Part shown: positions 59,560 to 64,000 of the stretch, in pieces
How positions within the stretch are numbered: the first letter of the stretch is position 1
How the letters are laid out: the number at the start of each line of letters is the position of its first letter
Assembly: GCF_033439725.1 (NCBI RefSeq)
Contig: NW_026944383.1
Span: 3,100,001 to 3,164,000 of the forward strand
Direction of reading: 5' to 3'
Source: Neurospora tetraspora
Taxonomy: Eukaryota > Ascomycota > Sordariomycetes > Sordariales > Sordariaceae
Length of the DNA: 64,000 nt
The notes under the pieces: model-generated
Told to the model about the DNA's origin: nothing
Databases searched by the model: none
The model's input: only the letters and a program-made list of their open reading frames with translations
Translations under genes and position numbers: made by a program

Positions 59560-61374
59560 ATGGATACATCCGGTGAAGCCAACCCGGATCTTGAGTCTTT
59601 CCGTGAGCAATGGAGAGCAGAGGTCCGGGCTAGACGCCCAACAACCCAAGCCTCATCATCTTCCCAACAACAACCACAACCACAACAACCACAACAACAA
59701 ACGACACTCTCCGCAGCAGAGCTTGCGGCAGAACATCATCTTCACCCCCGGAAACCCCCGCCAGCACCGGCCAAAAAGGTTGTTGCACCCCGTCAGGACT
59801 ATGAAGACGACTATGTTCAACCGAGGTCTTTTGATGCACCAAACGATGGAGCTGCGGCCGCGTCCACGTCGGCACAAGGAGGATGGACGGTGAACAAGAC
59901 GATGAAAGATCCGGTCACGGCGCTTGATCACTATGAGAAAGCGGTGGAGAGGGAGGCGGCGGGTAGCTTGGGTGATAGTCTGAAGCTGTACAGGAAGGCA
60001 TTCAGGGTATGTTTTCAAGCAGTTTTCTTGAATCGCACAACATTTCACTTCCTTATAGACGCCCAGAATCTGGCTAACTCGGGATGTTCACAGATGGATG
60101 ATAGCGTGGATCAGAAATACAAAAACAAGTACTTTCCAAAACAAAAGGCCAAACCGCCTGCGGCGGCCCCTGTTACTGCTGGTGGTACTGAGAGTGCTGC
60201 CGCCGCGTCAACACCGGCGGAACAGCCGCAGACCATGAAGGAGCTGATCAACAGCTTTGCGGGGTTAGCCATCGAGCCGGCCGGTCCTCCTGTAGAAGGA
60301 ATGCCACCGCCTCCGTGTCCCATTGCGTCTCTTCCTGAAGAGCTTCTGGTTCACATTATGCGCGACGTGGCAATCCTCGACGTTGCTGACTTTGCCCGTC
60401 TTGCGCAAGTTTGCAAGAGGTTCGCTTTCCTAGTCGCCACCGAAGATCGAATCTGGCGACGCATCTGCTTGGGCGACGAGTTTGGGTTTGGTGGCATGCA
60501 CTACCACTGGCAGCGGCAACTTACTTGGGAACCGTTGACCGAGGAGGACCTTCTCACCGAATTCGAGGAGCAAATGCAAGCACAGGAGAAGGCCCGAGCA
60601 GAAAAAGCCGCGGAGCTCGACAAGGACGCCGCGGATGATGATGATGAAACCGCAGAGACCCCAGACGTCTCTCTACTGCTCCCCCTAACCCCCGAACAAC
60701 GAGCAGAAAAGCACGCCGAAGAGTCGCGAGCCACCACCCTAGCCTTCTACAAGACCCTCTACAACTCCAGCTGGCTGCGCATGTGGCGTCTCCGTCCCCG
60801 CATCCGCTTCAACGGCTGCTACATCAGCACCGTCAACTACATCCGCACCGGCCAGGCCAACGCCAACGCCACCACCTGGGGCAGCCCCGTGCACATCGTC
60901 ACCTACTACCGCTACCTCCGCTTCTTCCGCGACGGCACCGCCATCAGCCTGCTCACCACCGCCGAGCCCGCCGACGTCGTCTACCACCTCACCCGCGAGG
61001 CCGTGGCGCTGCATGCCGGGAAAAAGGCTACGAACGCTAACAACGCCGTCCCTACACACCTCCCTAGCGTGCCGATGCAGTACGCCCTCAAGGGCCGCTG
61101 GCGGCTGACTTCGGCGGCGGATAACCCGGCTGCGCCGTTGAATGAGATCGAGGGCGATTTGATTGTTGAGACGGAGGGCGTGGGAAAGTATATCTACCGC
61201 TTGGATTTGACGCTCAAGTCGGCGGGAAAGATGGGGGCCAAGAATAATAAGCTTGTTTGGAGGGGGTTCTATAACTATGATAGGATGACGGATGATTGGG
61301 GCGAGTTTACGCTGAAGCATGATAAGCCGTTCTTTTTCAGTCGGGTTAAGAGTTATGGGGTTTTGGGAGAGTAG
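59560..61374 (+). CDS. F-box protein, Hrt3/Pof7/FBXO9 family
   Basis: Exon 1 (59560-60006) and exon 2 (60094-61374) flank an 87-bp phase-0 intron (GTATGT, GGCTAAC, CACAG), giving 575 aa. The family provides substrate receptors for SCF ubiquitin ligases. A Gln/Pro-rich N-terminus precedes a TPR-like helical segment (TALDHYEKAVEREAAGSLGDSLKLYRKAFR) that carries the exon junction. The F-box starts near residue 227 (CPIASLPEELLVHIMRDVAILDVADFARLAQVCKRF). The C-terminal region is typical of FBXO9/Hrt3. It includes WLRMWRLRPRIRFNGCYISTVNYIR, YYRYLRFFRDGTAISLLTT and WRGFYNYDRMTDDWGEF. The intron is a multiple of three with no stop, so an intron-retaining form would be 604 aa. The ATG follows an open frame with no earlier ATG nearby. 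Confidence 0.93.
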   Translation: MDTSGEANPDLESFREQWRAEVRARRPTTQASSSSQQQPQPQQPQQQTTLSAAELAAEHHLHPRKPPPAPAKKVVAPRQDYEDDYVQPRSFDAPNDGAAAASTSAQGGWTVNKTMKDPVTALDHYEKAVEREAAGSLGDSLKLYRKAFRVCFQAVFLNRTTFHFLIDAQNLANSGCSQMDDSVDQKYKNKYFPKQKAKPPAAAPVTAGGTESAAAASTPAEQPQTMKELINSFAGLAIEPAGPPVEGMPPPPCPIASLPEELLVHIMRDVAILDVADFARLAQVCKRFAFLVATEDRIWRRICLGDEFGFGGMHYHWQRQLTWEPLTEEDLLTEFEEQMQAQEKARAEKAAELDKDAADDDDETAETPDVSLLLPLTPEQRAEKHAEESRATTLAFYKTLYNSSWLRMWRLRPRIRFNGCYISTVNYIRTGQANANATTWGSPVHIVTYYRYLRFFRDGTAISLLTTAEPADVVYHLTREAVALHAGKKATNANNAVPTHLPSVPMQYALKGRWRLTSAADNPAAPLNEIEGDLIVETEGVGKYIYRLDLTLKSAGKMGAKNNKLVWRGFYNYDRMTDDWGEFTLKHDKPFFFSRVKSYGVLGE

Positions 61375-62009
61375 AGTAGAGAGCTTGGGTTCGGGGCTGC
61401 TCTGTAAGAATGCCGAGACTGGAAGGGTTTTGATTTTGGAATGATATGATGTTCATCCAGTTCAAGTTAGATTGTTTGGCGGGCGGTTATTGATGGTAAA
61501 TGTATCAAGATTTTTGAGTAATAAAGTGCAAATATTTCGTTAAACCACCATGGCTATGGCTGATATCTACGGCACTGTTGTTGCTGTGTAATATTTGTTA
61601 CCAAACTTTCAGGGGCATGTAAAATATACGTACCTGTATTTTACGTACCCGTATCACTCACCTCGGTCAGCCGCATCACGCACTCGGCATACATTCTGCC
61701 ACATATTCCCGCCTTTCGGCTCTCCGGTTGGTTCTTGCCTGCCTGCCTGCCCGCAATCAGCAACACCGACGGAAGCTTTGAGAAGCTCAGACTTGAGTTC
61801 ACCTGTCATTGACGACGTCACTTTGATACAGTAGTACGTACCGACCTTCATTTGAATTGATCGTTCATTCACTAACGGACGGATCAAACTAGCATTCATC
61901 CAAGTTAATCTCAAAACAAACCCTCCCTGCTCACTTATCAGCAGCAGCAGCAGCAGCAATCAATATCTCAAAGTCTTGGCATCAAACCATTTGAAGCAAT
62001 ACAAGCAAA
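61375..62009. other. Intergenic, between two plus-strand genes
   Basis: It contains an AATAAA at 61520-61525, a likely polyadenylation signal for the F-box gene, and a short CAG run near 61937-61956 upstream of cbp4. Confidence 0.55.
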
Positions 62010-62687
62010 ATGGCCGCCAAAAAGCCAGTCAACTGGTGGCTCTGGACCAAGATGCTACTCGGGTATGCTTTCACCCCCTTCACCCCCTTATTTCACCACC
62101 CCCTCGATGAACACTCCCGAAAAAAAAGAGATCTAACATGCCCCTTCCTTTTCACCCAAAAAAACAGTGGAGCAGCCATCTGCGTCGGCGGTCCCGCCTT
62201 CACCTACTGGCTCACCCCCACGGACGAGGAGCTCTTCCAGAAGTACAACCCGGAGCTGCAGAAGAGGAGTCTAGAGCGCAGGTTCGAGCGTCAGCAGGAG
62301 TTTGACGACTTTGTTACCAAGTTAAAGGAGTACTCCAAGAGTGACAAGCCGAGTAAGTTTTTTTGTGTCCCTTTTTGTCGGTCCCTTGGTTGGTGATTCG
62401 GTTTCAGGTTCTTGTGGGGGAGGGAGATGGATAGAGATGGGGATTCGGACGCGGATTAGGATAGAGATGGAGATGGGGATGGGACAAAGCAGGATGAAGA
62501 TGAGATAAGTGAGAGATGAGTATGCTTGCTGACTTTGACTTCTCTAGTCTGGACGGTTCAGGCTGAGGCCGAGGAAAAGGAGAGACAGCAGCGGGCGTCG
62601 GTGCAGAAGAGTCTGGCGTTGGCGGACGAGGTGAAGGCTAGGAAAGAGGCTATGAGGCGTGAGGCCGGTCTTCCGGTTGAGAAGTAG
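62010..62687 (+). CDS. cbp4: Cytochrome bc1 assembly factor CBP4
   Basis: Three exons, 62010-62062, 62168-62352 and 62548-62687, give 125 aa. The introns are 105 and 195 bp. CBP4 is a small inner-membrane protein that binds newly made cytochrome b together with Cbp3-Cbp6 and promotes complex III assembly. The N-terminal [34 protein letters not shown] contains the single membrane helix and the family signature. [24 protein letters not shown] and [19 protein letters not shown] follow, and then a charged helix to the end. All three exon joins restore this family sequence. The start ATG has an AAAATGG context. The second intron contains a purine-rich GAGATGG-type repeat tract, which is why it is longer than its neighbours. 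Confidence 0.95.
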
Positions 62688-63608
62688 TGGCTGGGCTGGC
62701 ACACGTTGGGGGTGGTCATTGGACTTAATTAGGCGCCTTGGGTTGTATCATTATGGTCTGTACAAACTGTGTATTCATAAGATGGGTTCTGAAGAGAAGG
62801 CGTTCAAAAGGGTCTTTGGAAATTTAAAAATAGAGATGATCAACTTTTGGTCCCGAGCCCCGTGTGCAACATCACGATTATTCGTCAGTAAAGACTCAAG
62901 GGGAAAACCCTTGCTTCGCTCGGGAGAAGAGAGCAAATCATAGGACGATAATCAACTTTGAGCATATCGTGAAGCTAATGTCTTGTGTACATCCACGTTT
63001 GCAAGTATGGGCCCATGAGGAACACCATAGTAGACGATGATGTCAATTGTCAAATCTCAAGGTGAGGCGAGCTTGCTTTCTCGGTGAATAGGAAAAAAGT
63101 CAAGGTGAGCAGCAAGGCAGGTGGAGTAAAAATTTGATGCGGCTCCTCTAGCTGAATATCCCAGGCTGTCCAGCACATAGGACTGTTCCACAAGCTGGTG
63201 ATGAGTATGTCGATATCAACCGTTTATAGCCCACAGGCAACTTCCAGTTTCACCAGTGATTGTAGCCGGCTTGTTTACTCGAACGTTTCGAAACATGCGA
63301 TAAGCTCAACATGGCGGCGGGGGTGGAGGGATTCTTAAAGAACATTGTTTTTAAGCATGCACGGACCAGCTGCCCAACCAGCACCGCCGCGAAACGTTCA
63401 CACACCACCCCTCTCTCCAGCCAGCAGCCTGAACCCCCCCAGCCCGCAAGCCCAGAGCCCACACTGCCGCCCACAGGTCCTTGATGAGGTCCCAGCGCCA
63501 AACTAACCCTGAGCTCCAAGGTTCACCGAGATCTCCCGCACCTTTCGCTTTTTCCCCACAACAGATCAATCTCACATCCTCTCATCACCAAACAAACCGC
63601 CAGCAAAA
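62688..63608. other. Intergenic, between two plus-strand genes
   Basis: It holds the 3' flank of cbp4 and the promoter of the NAC-beta gene. No feature was recognised. Confidence 0.5.
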
Positions 63609-64000
63609 ATGTCGGATGTTCAGGAGCGTTTGAAGAAGCTGGGCGCCTCGGCCCGTATCGGTATGTTGTCGCCCGTGTTTTCGCTCTGTAGGATGAGGTT
63701 CTGTTCGACAGGCTAACAATGGTGGTTTCCCTCCGCTTTAGGGTATGTAGAAATTTGAATATCACTCGTCCATCGCTCTCGCACACAACACGCACAAAAA
63801 AACGAGCCAGCACCGAATTACCCCTCCATTCTTTCGCGCGCGCCCTCGAATACCCCCCACACAAAACCTCCCCACGCGAGCCCAGAGAAAGGCGATGAGA
63901 AACATGCAAATGCAGACAAAACGAGAGGCTTTTGATTTCTGACAATGGACTTTTTTTTTGAAATGAAATAGTGGCAAGGGTACTCCCCGCAGAAAGGTCA
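63609..64000 (+). CDS. Nascent polypeptide-associated complex subunit beta (start only)
   Basis: Exon 1 is 63609-63660 (MSDVQERLKKLGASARI plus one base). Exon 3 starts at 63972 and runs off the window (GKGTPRRKV). To keep the frame and give RIGGKGTPRRKV, the well-known NAC-beta start, one extra G is needed between them. It is supplied at 63742, where CTTTAG, then a single G, then GTATGT lie next to each other. Intron 1 would be 63661-63741 (branch GGCTAAC), and intron 2 would be 63743-63971 (branch CTGAC). Direct joining of exon 1 to 63972 gives the wrong frame (IVARVL). NAC-beta binds ribosomes with NAC-alpha and shields nascent chains. Yeast Egd1 is the homologue. The family call is firm, and the unusual splice is an inference from frame. 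Confidence 0.85.
63742..63742 (+). other. Predicted one-nucleotide exon or recursive splice point
   Basis: The single G lies between an acceptor (CGCTTTAG) and a donor (GTATGT). It supplies the second base of Gly18 in the NAC-beta frame. Confidence 0.55.

Overview
The window is nuclear DNA of a filamentous ascomycete, almost certainly Neurospora or a very close Sordariaceae relative. Genes are compact and carry a few short introns with GTRNGY donors, CTRAC-type branch points and AG acceptors. They sit on both strands, with gaps of 0.2 to 8.6 kb. The strongest marker is the trifunctional histidine gene (his-3) followed by a GPI-type lysophospholipase (lpl), the arrangement known around the N. 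crassa his-3 locus on linkage group I. Species level cannot be settled by eye.

Left part (1-23.5 kb): a partial membrane protein (-); mitochondrial threonyl-tRNA synthetase (+); a Maf-type nucleotide pyrophosphatase (+); peroxisomal D-amino-acid oxidase (-); a 4-kb gene-poor stretch; an unrecognised tail-anchored protein (+); UTP11 of the SSU processome (-); a class I alpha-mannosidase (+); a CMC1-like twin CX9C protein (-); and a membrane-anchored fibronectin-III/coiled-coil protein (-).

Middle (27-43.7 kb): lipin/phosphatidate phosphatase (+), TAF9 (-), his-3 (+), the his-3/lpl interval, lpl (+), and a protein with half a zinc cluster plus a degenerate caspase-like domain (-). An 8.6-kb stretch without recognisable genes follows. 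It holds a 593-bp inverted-repeat element with a 9-bp target duplication.

Right part (52.3-64 kb): an ATP-grasp-like gene whose long frame is broken by a single in-frame TAG; a vacuolar-type zinc transporter (CDF); an F-box protein of the Hrt3/Pof7/FBXO9 type; CBP4, a cytochrome bc1 assembly factor; and the start of the nascent polypeptide-associated complex beta subunit, which seems to need a one-nucleotide exon or a two-step splice.

The genes are mostly unrelated housekeeping functions (mitochondrial translation and respiratory-chain assembly, ribosome biogenesis, lipid and histidine synthesis, transcription). There is no sign of a metabolite cluster. The items most worth testing are the single UAG in the ATP-grasp-like gene (candidate for sexual-stage A-to-I editing), the one-base exon in the NAC-beta gene, the pseudo-caspase protein and the Mutator-like miniature element. 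Exon limits below were placed by hand from splice signals and reading frame; no alignment or search was run.
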